DNA of 64,000 nt from Duganella sp. BuS-21 (GTDB lineage Bacteria > Pseudomonadota > Gammaproteobacteria > Burkholderiales > Burkholderiaceae_D). Positions 9,482-17,852 of the stretch are shown here, piece by piece. Location: the NCBI GenBank assembly GCA_041874725.1, contig CP097466.1, positions 3,658,001-3,722,000 on the forward strand, in the 5' to 3' direction. Position 1 is the stretch's first letter, and every line of letters begins with the position of its first letter. Both the position numbers and the translations under genes were made by a program. The notes below the pieces were generated by a model. That model was not told the DNA's origin. It saw only the letters and a program-made list of their open reading frames with translations, and made no database searches.

Positions 9482-9605
9482 TGCAGCTCCTTAGGCCGAT
9501 TTGTGAAACTGCTTGAAACTTTACTACTTGAAGAAAGGTTAAACACCTCCCTAATGAGAGATGGTGTGCTACTGTTCGCGCTGGAAAAACAATATCAAAA
9601 CCGCT

Positions 9606-10667
9606 ATGCGTATAACTTCCGTCGATGCCGTGCGTGGCCTGACCGTGGCCGCCATGCTGCTGGTGAACGATGCCGGCGACTGGTCCCACATCTATCCCTG
9701 GCTGGAGCACGCAACGTGGCATGGCTGCACGCCGGCCGACTTCATCTTTCCCGTGTTCATGCTGATTGTTGGCGTGTCGCTGCAACTGGCAATGGGCCGG
9801 CAGCTGGAAATGTTCTCCCCGCGCGGCCCGATGGCCAGCGCCGTGGTGCTGCGTGGCGTGCGGATCGTGCTGCTCGGCGTGGCGCTGAATGTGGTCTCGA
9901 TGCTGGCCACGGACGGCCACGGTTTCCGCCTGCTTGGCGTCCTCCAGCGCACCGGCATCTGCTTTGCGGCGGCGGGACTGATCGCGATCTACTTCCAGGG
10001 CGCCCGCGCGCAATGGGCGCTGCTGTTGGCGATTCTGCTTGGATATTGGGCGTTGCTGGCCGGTGGTGGTGGCGTCGAACCGAACCTGAATCTCGCGGAT
10101 CGCATCGACACCGCAGTGCTGGGCAGCCTGTCCTACCAATATGACGCGGCCAGCGGCCTGGCGCACGAACCCGAAGGGATATTGAGTACGCTGCCTTCGC
10201 TGGCAACCGTCATTCTCGGCATGCGCGCGGGTGATTGGTTGCGCAAGGGCCGCATCGGCGACCTCGCCGTTGCGGGCGTGCTGGCGATGCTGATCGGCGG
10301 CCTGTGGTCGCTGGCGCTGCCGTTGAACAAGCAGCTGTGGACTTCGTCCTTCGTGCTGTGGACCGGCGGTTTCGGCATGCTGGCCCTCGCTCTTGCCCAC
10401 CAACTCATCGACGTACAAGGCTGGCCGGCAGTTGGCCGTGCCATGGGCGTGAATGCGATCACGGCCTACGCCGGATCGTGGTTGGCCAGTTGCGCGCTGG
10501 TCGCCACTGGTGTGATGCATCCTCTGTATGAAAATGTATTCGGCGCGCCGCTGGCACCATTGTTCGGCCCGGAGTTTGCGTCGATGGCGTTTGCCGTCAG
10601 CTTCACCGCCGTATTCTGGCTGGCGATGCGTTACGCGTACAAACGTGGCTGGCGCGTGTCGATCTAA
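9606..10667 (+). CDS. NagX-like / DUF5009 (heparan-alpha-glucosaminide acetyltransferase-like) membrane protein
   Basis: A polytopic inner membrane protein of 353 residues related to human HGSNAT and bacterial NagX, a family thought to move acetyl groups across the membrane onto amino sugars. The N-terminus RITSVDAVRGLTVAAMLLVN and the segment HATWHGCTPADFIFPVFMLI are the family signature; the His in that segment is the proposed acetyl carrier. About nine further hydrophobic segments follow. I chose ATG 9606 because the family starts just before SVDAVRG; the frame is open 15 codons upstream. It stands alone, divergent from the chemoreceptor gene, with no NagA/NagB genes nearby, so a role in GlcNAc use is not supported by context. 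Confidence 0.82.
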   Translation: MRITSVDAVRGLTVAAMLLVNDAGDWSHIYPWLEHATWHGCTPADFIFPVFMLIVGVSLQLAMGRQLEMFSPRGPMASAVVLRGVRIVLLGVALNVVSMLATDGHGFRLLGVLQRTGICFAAAGLIAIYFQGARAQWALLLAILLGYWALLAGGGGVEPNLNLADRIDTAVLGSLSYQYDAASGLAHEPEGILSTLPSLATVILGMRAGDWLRKGRIGDLAVAGVLAMLIGGLWSLALPLNKQLWTSSFVLWTGGFGMLALALAHQLIDVQGWPAVGRAMGVNAITAYAGSWLASCALVATGVMHPLYENVFGAPLAPLFGPEFASMAFAVSFTAVFWLAMRYAYKRGWRVSI

Positions 10668-10669
10668 CG

Positions 10670-11899
10670 CTAGAAGCGCCAGCGCAGCGAGACGGTCAGG
10701 CTGCGTTCCTTCTGCAGTTGCGTCTCGCCGATCAGCACGCGCGCCGGACGGTCGCTGCGTACCAGCAGCGCTTCTGTCATTAGCGACAGCTGTTCGGCCA
10801 ACGGCCAGTCATAGGCCAGCGCCACGCCGTAGCCTGCCTCGCCATTCGGATCGGACGGAATATTATCGTGCTCGGTAACGCTGAAGCGGTCGTAGCGCAC
10901 CGCCGCAGTGCCTGGGCCGAGGGGATGGCTGGCCAGCACGAACCACGACTGGAAATCGACACCGGCGCCGTTCCGGCCCATATACGTATCGCCGCGCATG
11001 GATTGCATCGACAGTTCCCATGTCCCCTGCGGACGCCACACCGCGCTGATGTGGTCGAAGCGCGTGCGCCAGCCGTATTGGCCGTCCTTTACCACCTGCG
11101 GGTCGGTCAGGTTATCGTAGTGCAGCGCCGCGAATTCCAGCCGCGCGCCGAAGTTCAGGTTGGCGCCGGCGTAATAGCCCAGCTTTCCATCCATTTCACG
11201 GAAAGCGTGCATGTCGCGCGATTGCTTCAGCAAGCGTCCGTTGGGCGCCCGGTACACCGGTAAATCGGCCAGCTTCACTGTATCGGCGCGGCCGGCGATG
11301 CGGTCGCTGATGGACCAGCCGCGCCAGGTCAGCAGGGTACCGGTCGGATCGTTGCCTGTATAGGCGGCCGCCAGTACACCGACGTCGAAGGCATCGCCAC
11401 TGTAGCGGCCCAGCCGCCGCGCGCTCCATTCGATGCCGTTGGTGCGCAGTTCCTCGCCGATCCAGCTGTTGATGGCGGAACTGGAGATGGTGTGCTTGGG
11501 CACCCAGCCGACGCTGTCGTAATCGAGTTCCACGCTGGTGGGCGCGAAGAAGAAACCGGCGCGCACGCGGGTTTTCCAGGCGCCTTCCGGCACCGGGCTC
11601 CATACCAGAAAGGCTTCGCGCACGTCGACCACGCCGCGCCGCTGCTGGTCCGCGCTCAGTTCAACGCTGGCGGCAATGCTGTCGCTCAGGTCGGCGTCGC
11701 CGCGCAGCACGGCTTGGCCGATGCTCAGGCGCGGCGAATCGGCGTCGTAGCGGGTCTTGCCCAAGCCGCTGTCGAGAAAACTGCGTTCGGCGTTGGAATC
11801 GACGGCGCGCAGGTCTAGCAAACCGCGCCACTCGACGGCCTGCGCGCCGCCCGCAGCGACGGCCAGCGCCAGCATCAATGGAGAAGGTAACAATTTCAT
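10670..11899 (-). CDS. Outer membrane porin-like beta-barrel protein
   Basis: The 409-residue product starts with a Sec signal peptide (MKLLPSPLMLALAVAAGGAQ, cleavage after AQA) and ends in a run of alternating strands with the terminal LRWRF expected of a barrel recognised by BAM. The body has features of phosphate-selective porin O/P-like or short carbohydrate porins (ELSADQQRRGVVDVREAFLVW near residue 75, aromatic-rich strands), but no signature fixes the family. ATG 11899 is chosen for the signal peptide; the frame runs open about 65 codons further. It is convergent with the NagX-like gene, two bases apart, and divergent from the small barrel protein at 11957. Substrate unknown. Confidence 0.78.
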   Translation of the reverse strand: MKLLPSPLMLALAVAAGGAQAVEWRGLLDLRAVDSNAERSFLDSGLGKTRYDADSPRLSIGQAVLRGDADLSDSIAASVELSADQQRRGVVDVREAFLVWSPVPEGAWKTRVRAGFFFAPTSVELDYDSVGWVPKHTISSSAINSWIGEELRTNGIEWSARRLGRYSGDAFDVGVLAAAYTGNDPTGTLLTWRGWSISDRIAGRADTVKLADLPVYRAPNGRLLKQSRDMHAFREMDGKLGYYAGANLNFGARLEFAALHYDNLTDPQVVKDGQYGWRTRFDHISAVWRPQGTWELSMQSMRGDTYMGRNGAGVDFQSWFVLASHPLGPGTAAVRYDRFSVTEHDNIPSDPNGEAGYGVALAYDWPLAEQLSLMTEALLVRSDRPARVLIGETQLQKERSLTVSLRWRF

Positions 11900-11956
11900 C
11901 CCTGCATGATACACGGCTATAATCCCCGCTCTCAACCACGACGAAGAAAGCTTCGG

Positions 11957-12445
11957 ATGATGAACAGTTTGCGTAATGCCGGCCTGGTGCTGCTGGCCTG
12001 CATGTCCGGCGCGGCCATGGCCGACACCTTCGAGACCATCGACAGCGCACCGCTGAATGAAGTCTGGCTGAACGGCGGCTTCTACTCGTATCACTTCCAG
12101 CGCGACAAAGGCCTGAACGACAGCAATCCAGGCCTCGGCGCCGAATGGCGTTTTTCAACGGTGGCCTCGGCCACGGTCGGCCGTTTCTACAACAGCGATC
12201 GCGCCTATTCCAACTACGCGGGAGTCTATTACCAGCCGTTCAAGGTCGGACCGGTGCGGCTGGGCGCGGTCGCCGGCGTCTTCGACGGCTATCCCAAGAT
12301 GCGCAACGGCGGCTGGTTCCCGGCCGTCATTCCGACCGCCAGCTTCGAATACGAGCGCGTCGGCGTCAATCTCGCCATCGTGCCGTCGTACAAGGACCGC
12401 CTGTACGGCGCCATCTCCATACAGCTGAAACTGCGGCCATTTTAA
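11957..12445 (+). CDS. Small outer membrane beta-barrel protein, hypothetical
   Basis: The 162-residue protein has a signal peptide (about 1-22, ending AAMA-DTF) and a compact body of alternating aromatic strands: VWLNGGFYSYHFQRDKG, LGAEWRFSTVASATVGRFYN, SNYAGVYYQPFKVGPVRLGA, ending in SIQLKLRPF with a terminal Phe. Size and pattern fit an eight-stranded barrel such as PagP-like proteins; phage- and host-encoded hypotheticals of this kind are common in Burkholderiales. I do not see catalytic residues I would trust. Two adjacent ATG codons (11957, 11960) make the start uncertain by one residue. It is divergent from the porin-like gene with a 57-base intergenic region. Confidence 0.75.
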   Translation: MMNSLRNAGLVLLACMSGAAMADTFETIDSAPLNEVWLNGGFYSYHFQRDKGLNDSNPGLGAEWRFSTVASATVGRFYNSDRAYSNYAGVYYQPFKVGPVRLGAVAGVFDGYPKMRNGGWFPAVIPTASFEYERVGVNLAIVPSYKDRLYGAISIQLKLRPF

Positions 12446-12560
12446 GTGTCATTAAGACACATTAATTATCTCGGAAATAATGATATATAAATTACCACAT
12501 TGATGTGTTAGCATCCGGTTCGAAAGTCTGGAATGCGCGCGCATCCGTGCTTTCTTCGGT

Positions 12561-12583
12561 TCGTCAGGTCATTTTCCTGACGA
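12561..12583. promoter_or_regulatory. Perfect hairpin in the leader of the PEP-CTERM gene
   Basis: TCGTCAGG, a 7-base loop, then CCTGACGA form a perfect 8-bp stem ending 24 bases before the ATG at 12608. No T-run follows, so it is not a terminator. It could be a protein operator or an mRNA structure in the 5' leader. The surrounding stretch 12446-12607 is AT-rich and must also hold the promoter, but I see no convincing -35/-10 pair. Confidence 0.5.
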
Positions 12584-12607
12584 TTCACAGTTTAATCTGG
12601 AGAATGC

Positions 12608-13327
12608 ATGAATATTAAATCCACCTTACTGGCACTGTCCACGGCAGCAATGCTTGCCGGCGGTGCCGCCCAAGCAGGCGAGTTGATCACCAACGGCGGC
12701 TTTGAAAACGGCACCGTCGGCCAACTCGGTTACAACGCCAGCGTACCCGGCTGGTACAACGGCAATGGCTATAACTTCCTGTTCAACGCCACCGGCGCCG
12801 ACACCACGGGCACAATCAGCGAATATGGACCGCTCAAGCTCTGGGGGCCGGGCAACGGCTCCGACAACGGCCTGACGGCCAGCCCGGCGGGTGGCAGCTT
12901 CATCGCCGCCGACGGTGGTTTCCAGATCGGGCCGATCTCGCAAATGGTCAACGGCCTGGTGCCGGGCCAGCAATACACGCTGAGTTTCTACTGGGCCGGC
13001 GCACAGCAATACGGCTTCGATGGCCCAACGACGGAAAAATGGGTGGTCGGCTTCGGCAGCAATTCCCAGGAAACCGCAGTCCGGGACAATCTGGATCATG
13101 GCTTCACCGGCTGGCAAAAGGAAACCATGACCTTCACCGCCGCCAATACCAGCGAAGCGCTGAGTTTCCTGGCCATCGGTACGCCGAGCGGCGTACCGCC
13201 GTTCTCGCTGCTGGACGGCGTCTCGATGACAGCCGCCGTACCCGAGCCGTCGACCTGGGCCATGCTGGCCCTGGGCTTGGGCGTGCTGGGTTTCAGCGCC
13301 CGCCGCCGTAAGGCCGGCGCAGCGTAA
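12608..13327 (+). CDS. PEP-CTERM exported protein with jelly-roll-like body
   Basis: The 239-residue protein has a signal peptide (MNIKSTLLALSTAAMLAGGA, cleavage near AQA-GE), a body starting ELITNGGFENG that resembles galactose-binding / DUF642-like beta-sandwich proteins, and a C-terminal sorting tail: VPEPSTWAMLALGLGVLGF followed by SARRRKAGAA. The PEP motif, hydrophobic helix and basic end are the substrate signal for an exosortase, which would cut after PEP and attach the protein to extracellular polymer or membrane. No exosortase gene lies in the window. A strong Shine-Dalgarno (CTGGAGA) precedes the ATG. Single gene with its own terminator at 13335-13365. Confidence 0.88.
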   Translation: MNIKSTLLALSTAAMLAGGAAQAGELITNGGFENGTVGQLGYNASVPGWYNGNGYNFLFNATGADTTGTISEYGPLKLWGPGNGSDNGLTASPAGGSFIAADGGFQIGPISQMVNGLVPGQQYTLSFYWAGAQQYGFDGPTTEKWVVGFGSNSQETAVRDNLDHGFTGWQKETMTFTAANTSEALSFLAIGTPSGVPPFSLLDGVSMTAAVPEPSTWAMLALGLGVLGFSARRRKAGAA

Positions 13328-13334
13328 TCGGCTT

Positions 13335-13365
13335 GACGGCGTCAGGTGCCTGGCGCCGTCTTTTT
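13335..13365 (+). terminator. Rho-independent terminator after the PEP-CTERM gene
   Basis: GACGGCG pairs with CGCCGTC, with CAGG/CCTG pairing inside the loop, and TTTTT follows. It begins 7 bases after the stop codon at 13327. Confidence 0.85.
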
Positions 13366-13383
13366 GTCTTTTGAATCGTGCTC

Positions 13384-14163
13384 ATGAACACCTTCCTGTC
13401 CAACCTCTCCCACTGGCCGGCGCTGGTGACCGACATCGTCCGCCTCGGCGTCTGGCTGATGCTGCTGTCGCTGCTGTTTATGCCGCTTGAGCGCTGGCTG
13501 GCGGTACGCAAGGAGCGGCTGACGCGACGTGTGTTGGCGGTCGATCTTGCCATGTATTTCGTCAACAGCCTGCTGCCTGCGGCCATACTCGGTATGCTGA
13601 TGGCGGCGGTGGCGGCCGGCGCACGCATGCTGCTGCCCGACGCCATTCCGGCCGCCCTCGCCGCCTTGCCGCTGGCGGCACGGCTGACGCTGGCCTTGCT
13701 CATCGCCGAAATTGGCTTCTACTGGGGCCATCGGCTGAGCCACCAGTTGCCTTGCTTGTGGCGCTACCACGCAGTGCACCACCAGCCCGAACACCTGTAT
13801 TTCCTGGTCAACACCCACGCCCACCCGGTCGACATGATTGTGACCAGGCTGTGTGGCATGACGCCGCTGTATTGCCTCGGCTTGGCCGGCGCCGGCGCGG
13901 CAGGCAGCGCCACGCCGGTGTTGGTGATTATCATCGGCACCATCTGGGGCTTCTTCATCCACGCTAACCTGCGGGTGCGGCTGGGACCACTGGAGTGGCT
14001 GGTCGCCACGCCGGCCTTTCACCACTGGCACCACAGCAAAAGCGCACCGCTGAACCGCAATTTCTCTTCCACGCTGCCGGTGCTCGATATGCTCTTCGGC
14101 ACTTGGCATTTGCCGCAATCCTGGCCGCAGGACTACGGCTGCTCGCCGCCTGACGTGACTTAA
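13384..14163 (+). CDS. Sterol desaturase / fatty acid hydroxylase family membrane protein
   Basis: A di-iron membrane oxygenase of the FA_hydroxylase family, 259 residues. Four to five hydrophobic segments surround the histidine clusters that bind the two irons: HRLSH (about 117-121), HAVHH (about 130-134), THAHPVD (about 146-152) and HHWHH (about 217-221). Such enzymes hydroxylate or desaturate lipids, for example ornithine lipids, hopanoids or carotenoids; context does not say which. The start could be GTG 13378 or ATG 13384; I prefer the ATG. Its stop overlaps the stop of the convergent fusA gene by four bases. Confidence 0.87.
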   Translation: MNTFLSNLSHWPALVTDIVRLGVWLMLLSLLFMPLERWLAVRKERLTRRVLAVDLAMYFVNSLLPAAILGMLMAAVAAGARMLLPDAIPAALAALPLAARLTLALLIAEIGFYWGHRLSHQLPCLWRYHAVHHQPEHLYFLVNTHAHPVDMIVTRLCGMTPLYCLGLAGAGAAGSATPVLVIIIGTIWGFFIHANLRVRLGPLEWLVATPAFHHWHHSKSAPLNRNFSSTLPVLDMLFGTWHLPQSWPQDYGCSPPDVT

Positions 14164-16265
14164 CGCGACTTGACCGAAATCTGCTCCAGGATGTGCTTGG
14201 GCACCTCGGCGTAGTGCTTGAACTCCATGGTGTAGGTGGCCCGCCCCTGCGTCAGTGAACGCAGGGTGGTCGAGTAGCCGAACATCTCGGCCAGCGGCAC
14301 GGCGGCGCGTATGATCTTGCCGCCGCCGCCCGGGATTTCATCCATGCCCTGCACCATGCCGCGCCGCGACGTCAGGTCGCCCATGGCGTTGCCCATGAAT
14401 TCCTCGGGCGTCTCCACTTCCACCTGCATCACCGGCTCCAGCAGCACCGGACCCGCGCGCTTCATGCCCTCCTTGAAGGCCATCGAACCGGCCATGCGGA
14501 AGGCGTTCTCGTTCGAGTCCACGTCGTGGTAAGAACCGAAGGTCAGCGTGGCGCGCACGTCCACCACCGGATAGCCGGCCAGCACGCCCGAGCGCAGCGT
14601 CTCCTGGATGCCCTTGTCCACCGCCGGGATGAATTCACGCGGCACCACACCACCTTTGATGGCGTCGACGAATTCATAGCCCTTGCCGCCCGCCTCCATC
14701 GGTTCCAGCGTCAGCACCACATGGCCGTATTGACCGCGTCCGCCCGACTGCTTGACGAATTTGCCTTCCACATCGGTGGCGCTCTTGGTGATGGTTTCGC
14801 GGTAGGCCACTTGCGGCTTGCCCACCGTCGCCTCGACGCCGAATTCGCGCCGCATGCGGTCGACCAGGATTTCCAGGTGCAGCTCGCCCATGCCGGACAT
14901 GATGGTCTGGCCCGATTCCTCGTCCGTATGCACGCGGAACGACGGGTCTTCCTGCGCCAGGCGGTTCAGGGCGATGCCCATCTTTTCCTGGTCGGCCTTG
15001 GTCTTCGGCTCCACCGCCTGCGAGATCACCGGCTCGGGGAAGATCATCTTCTCCAGCACGATCACGTGGTCCGGCGAGCTTAAGGTATCGCCGGTGGTCA
15101 CGCCCTTCAGGCCCACCGCCGCCGCGATGTCGCCGGCGTAGACTTCCTTGATCTCCTTGCGCTCGTTGGCGTGCATCTGCAGGATGCGGCCGAGCCGCTC
15201 CTTCTGCGCTTTGGTCGGGTTGTACACCGTGTCGCCGGAATTCACCACGCCCGAATACACGCGGAAGAAGGTCAGCTGGCCGACAAACGGATCGGTCATG
15301 ATCTTGAACGCCAGCGCGGCAAACGGATCGCTGTCGTTCGGATGCCGCTCAATCGGGTTGTCATCCTCGTCGTGGCCGGCGATGGCCGGCACGTCCAGCG
15401 GCGACGGCAGGTATTCGATCACCGCGTCCAGCATGGCCTGCACGCCGCGATTTTTGAAAGCGCTACCGGCCAGCATCGGCACGATCTCGTTGCGCACGGT
15501 GCGCAGGCGCAGCCCGGTCTTGATTTCCTCTTCGGTCAGCACGCCTCCGTCCAGGTATTTTTCCAGCAGCTCGGGCGTGCCTTCGGCGGCCGCTTCCACC
15601 ATCTTGTCGCGCCATTCCTGCGCCAGTCCTTGCAGATCGGCCGGGATGTCTTCATAGGTGAACTTCACGCCGAGCGACTCGTCGTCCCAGTTAATCGCCC
15701 GCATCTTGACCAGATCGACCACGCCATGGAAGTTGTCTTCCGCGCCCAGCGGAATCTGAATCGGCACGGCCACGCCTTTCAGGCGATCAGCAATCTGTTC
15801 GCGCACACGGAAGAAGTTCGCACCGACGCGGTCCATCTTGTTGACGAAGGCGATGCGCGGCACATGGTATTTGTTGGCCTGGCGCCAGACGGTTTCCGAT
15901 TGCGGCTGCACGCCGCCGACGGCGTCGTACACCATGACGGCGCCGTCGAGCACGCGCATCGAACGCTCCACTTCAATGGTAAAGTCGACGTGGCCCGGCG
16001 TATCGATGATATTGATACGGTGCTCGGCGAAATTCCCGGCCATGCCCTTCCAGAATGCGGTGGTGGCGGCCGAGGTGATGGTGATCCCGCGTTCCTGCTC
16101 CTGCTCCATCCAGTCCATGGTGGCGGCGCCGTTATGTACTTCGCCGATCTTATGGTTGACACCGGTGTAAAACAGGATGCGTTCCGTGGTCGTGGTTTTG
16201 CCGGCATCGATGTGGGCGCTGATGCCTATATTGCGGTAACGCTCGATTGGGGTCTTGCGGGTCAT
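14160..16265 (-). CDS. fusA: Elongation factor G (stand-alone copy)
   Basis: The ribosomal translocase GTPase, 701 residues, full family length. G-domain motifs are all present: [19 protein letters not shown] (P-loop), [11 protein letters not shown] (switch I), DTPGHVDF (switch II), [10 protein letters not shown], then domain II, III, domain IV with the GRGQYGHV segment, and domain V ([16 protein letters not shown]: [19 protein letters not shown]). ATG 16265 follows AAGGAGATCTGTG, and GTG 16268 is rejected. The usual str operon neighbours rpsL, rpsG and tuf are absent, so this is likely a second EF-G paralogue; many betaproteobacteria carry two. Whether it acts in elongation or only in recycling or stress cannot be read from the sequence. 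Confidence 0.95.
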   Translation of the reverse strand: MTRKTPIERYRNIGISAHIDAGKTTTTERILFYTGVNHKIGEVHNGAATMDWMEQEQERGITITSAATTAFWKGMAGNFAEHRINIIDTPGHVDFTIEVERSMRVLDGAVMVYDAVGGVQPQSETVWRQANKYHVPRIAFVNKMDRVGANFFRVREQIADRLKGVAVPIQIPLGAEDNFHGVVDLVKMRAINWDDESLGVKFTYEDIPADLQGLAQEWRDKMVEAAAEGTPELLEKYLDGGVLTEEEIKTGLRLRTVRNEIVPMLAGSAFKNRGVQAMLDAVIEYLPSPLDVPAIAGHDEDDNPIERHPNDSDPFAALAFKIMTDPFVGQLTFFRVYSGVVNSGDTVYNPTKAQKERLGRILQMHANERKEIKEVYAGDIAAAVGLKGVTTGDTLSSPDHVIVLEKMIFPEPVISQAVEPKTKADQEKMGIALNRLAQEDPSFRVHTDEESGQTIMSGMGELHLEILVDRMRREFGVEATVGKPQVAYRETITKSATDVEGKFVKQSGGRGQYGHVVLTLEPMEAGGKGYEFVDAIKGGVVPREFIPAVDKGIQETLRSGVLAGYPVVDVRATLTFGSYHDVDSNENAFRMAGSMAFKEGMKRAGPVLLEPVMQVEVETPEEFMGNAMGDLTSRRGMVQGMDEIPGGGGKIIRAAVPLAEMFGYSTTLRSLTQGRATYTMEFKHYAEVPKHILEQISVKSR

Positions 16266-16423
16266 CACAGATCTCCTTGGACAGACTGCTATGGGAGCTC
16301 TCAGGTGCGGCGTCTCCGTCCGAATTCAATAGCTTGTTTCAAGAGCTCGCTAAGTGTGCGACATGACTAGTGGCAATTAATGTAACCTGTTGCTTAACTT
16401 TACCTCTGAATGGAACCTTCTGC

Positions 16424-17518
16424 ATGCGCGCGCCCGTCAAAACCACCCTCTTCCTATCCTTAGGCATGGCTCACACTCTTGCTTTGGCCCAGGCTTCCGA
16501 CATGGAACTGCGACTGGAACGCTGCGCCGTGCTGGGCGACGCCAGTGCCCGCCTGGCTTGCTACGATGGCCTGGCCAAAACCGCACCGGCGGTCAAGGCA
16601 GCAGGCGACAACGCCATCGTCGCACCGGCCGCCGGCAGCGAGCCGGTGCGCACCCAGCCTGCGGCGCCGCCGGCCGAGCCGAACGTCCCGGCCAAGGTCG
16701 CCGAGCTGACCACCATCAAGCCCGAGGCCGCCGTGTCGCGCATGGTCCAGGAATGGGAGCTCGACCGGTCCGCCAAGCGCGGCGTGTTCAACTTCCGCCC
16801 GCACAAGGACACTTATCTGCTGCTGGCCAATTACAGCACCAGCTCCAATGATGCGCCTTTTCGCGAGACTACGCCTGCCGGCCTGAAATCAAAACACGTG
16901 GAACTGACCTACCAGATCAGCTTCAAGATGAAGCTGATCGAGCAGATGATGAGCACCCCGGTGGACTTGTGGTTCGGCTATACCCAGAACAGCTTCTGGC
17001 AAGCCTATAACCGCGCCGCCTCCAGCCCCTTCCGCGAGACCAACTATCAACCGGAAATGATGTTGACCACGCCGTTGAGCCTGGACCTGGGCATCCTCGA
17101 CGTGCGCTACCTGACGTTGGGCCTGAATCACCAGTCCAACGGCCAGACGTCCAAGCTGTCGCGCAGCTGGAACCGGGTGTATGCGGAAGTGGGAGCCGAA
17201 AAAGGCAAGTTCGCCCTGTCGTTCCGCCTGTGGAAGCGGCTCGACAACGCGCGTTCGGACAACGACAACATCGATATCACCGATTTCCTCGGCCACGGCG
17301 ACCTGACGGCCAGCTATCGCTTCGACGGCCACGAGCTGTCGATGACGGCACGGCGCAATTTCAGCACCAACCACGGCGCCCTGCGGGTCGGCTGGGCGTT
17401 CCCGGTGGCGGCCAATCTGAAAGGCTATGTGCAAGGCTTCACCGGCTACGGCCAAAGCCTGATCGACTACAACTACGGCCAGAAATCCATCGGCGCCGGC
17501 TTCCTGGTCGATTTCTAA
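16424..17518 (+). CDS. pldA: Outer membrane phospholipase A (OMPLA)
   Basis: A calcium-dependent outer membrane acyl hydrolase acting on phospholipids that reach the outer leaflet. In the 364 residues, the catalytic set His236, Ser238 (NHQSNGQ) and Asn250 (RSWNRVY) has exactly the H-x-S-x11-N spacing of E. coli PldA, and the protein ends in GAGFLVDF as a barrel should. A signal peptide covers about 1-24. Between it and the barrel lies an extra segment of about 95 residues, with a Cys pair in LERCAVLGDASARLACYDGL and a Pro/Ala-rich linker (about 60-95), absent from the enterobacterial enzyme. ATG 16424 gives the signal peptide. Convergent with the small membrane gene at 17524. Confidence 0.92.
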   Translation: MRAPVKTTLFLSLGMAHTLALAQASDMELRLERCAVLGDASARLACYDGLAKTAPAVKAAGDNAIVAPAAGSEPVRTQPAAPPAEPNVPAKVAELTTIKPEAAVSRMVQEWELDRSAKRGVFNFRPHKDTYLLLANYSTSSNDAPFRETTPAGLKSKHVELTYQISFKMKLIEQMMSTPVDLWFGYTQNSFWQAYNRAASSPFRETNYQPEMMLTTPLSLDLGILDVRYLTLGLNHQSNGQTSKLSRSWNRVYAEVGAEKGKFALSFRLWKRLDNARSDNDNIDITDFLGHGDLTASYRFDGHELSMTARRNFSTNHGALRVGWAFPVAANLKGYVQGFTGYGQSLIDYNYGQKSIGAGFLVDF

Positions 17519-17523
17519 AGCCT

Positions 17524-17721
17524 TTAACGAGGATTACCGCCGAGAATGCGCGCCGGCAGCATGACGATGGCGCGCAGCAACTCGAACACGCCTTCGACGC
17601 CGATGCCGATCAGGCGGAACGGCAAGGTGATCAGCCACAACAATGGATAGAGCAGCAGCGCCAGCAAGGCCAGCGGCCAACAGAGGAACAACAAGCCCAG
17701 CCAAAGGATAAAACTCAGCAT
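17524..17721 (-). CDS. Small hydrophobic membrane protein
   Basis: A 65-residue protein, almost entirely hydrophobic: two helices (about 3-22 and 24-44) rich in Leu and Trp, then LLRAIVMLPARILGGNPR. It ends 5 bases from the pldA stop on the opposite strand. Small proteins of this look are common in Massilia-like genomes and unnamed. No function can be assigned. Confidence 0.6.
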   Translation of the reverse strand: MLSFILWLGLLFLCWPLALLALLLYPLLWLITLPFRLIGIGVEGVFELLRAIVMLPARILGGNPR

Positions 17722-17752
17722 AAGACGCTCCCGACGCGATTGAATTATTGTC

Positions 17753-17758
17753 TATAAT
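17753..17758 (+). promoter_or_regulatory. Possible -10 element (TATAAT)
   Basis: A perfect TATAAT lies 95 bases upstream of the ATG at 17853 in an AT-rich patch (TTGAATTATTGTCTATAATG). The -35 position 17 bases upstream does not match TTGACA, so only the -10 is supported. Confidence 0.35.
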
Positions 17759-17852
17759 GTCACTTTAATAGAGTGGCGGGCCCGGGGCAATCACCGTGCG
17801 ACCAGCTGCGGATAACGGCGATCAAGCGCCGGTTTTCGGGGACGAACGGAAA

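Noticed and set aside
12446..12460. GTGTC-N5-GACAC repeat directly after a stop codon
   Set aside because: Five-base arms, no T-run and no partner site; too weak to call.
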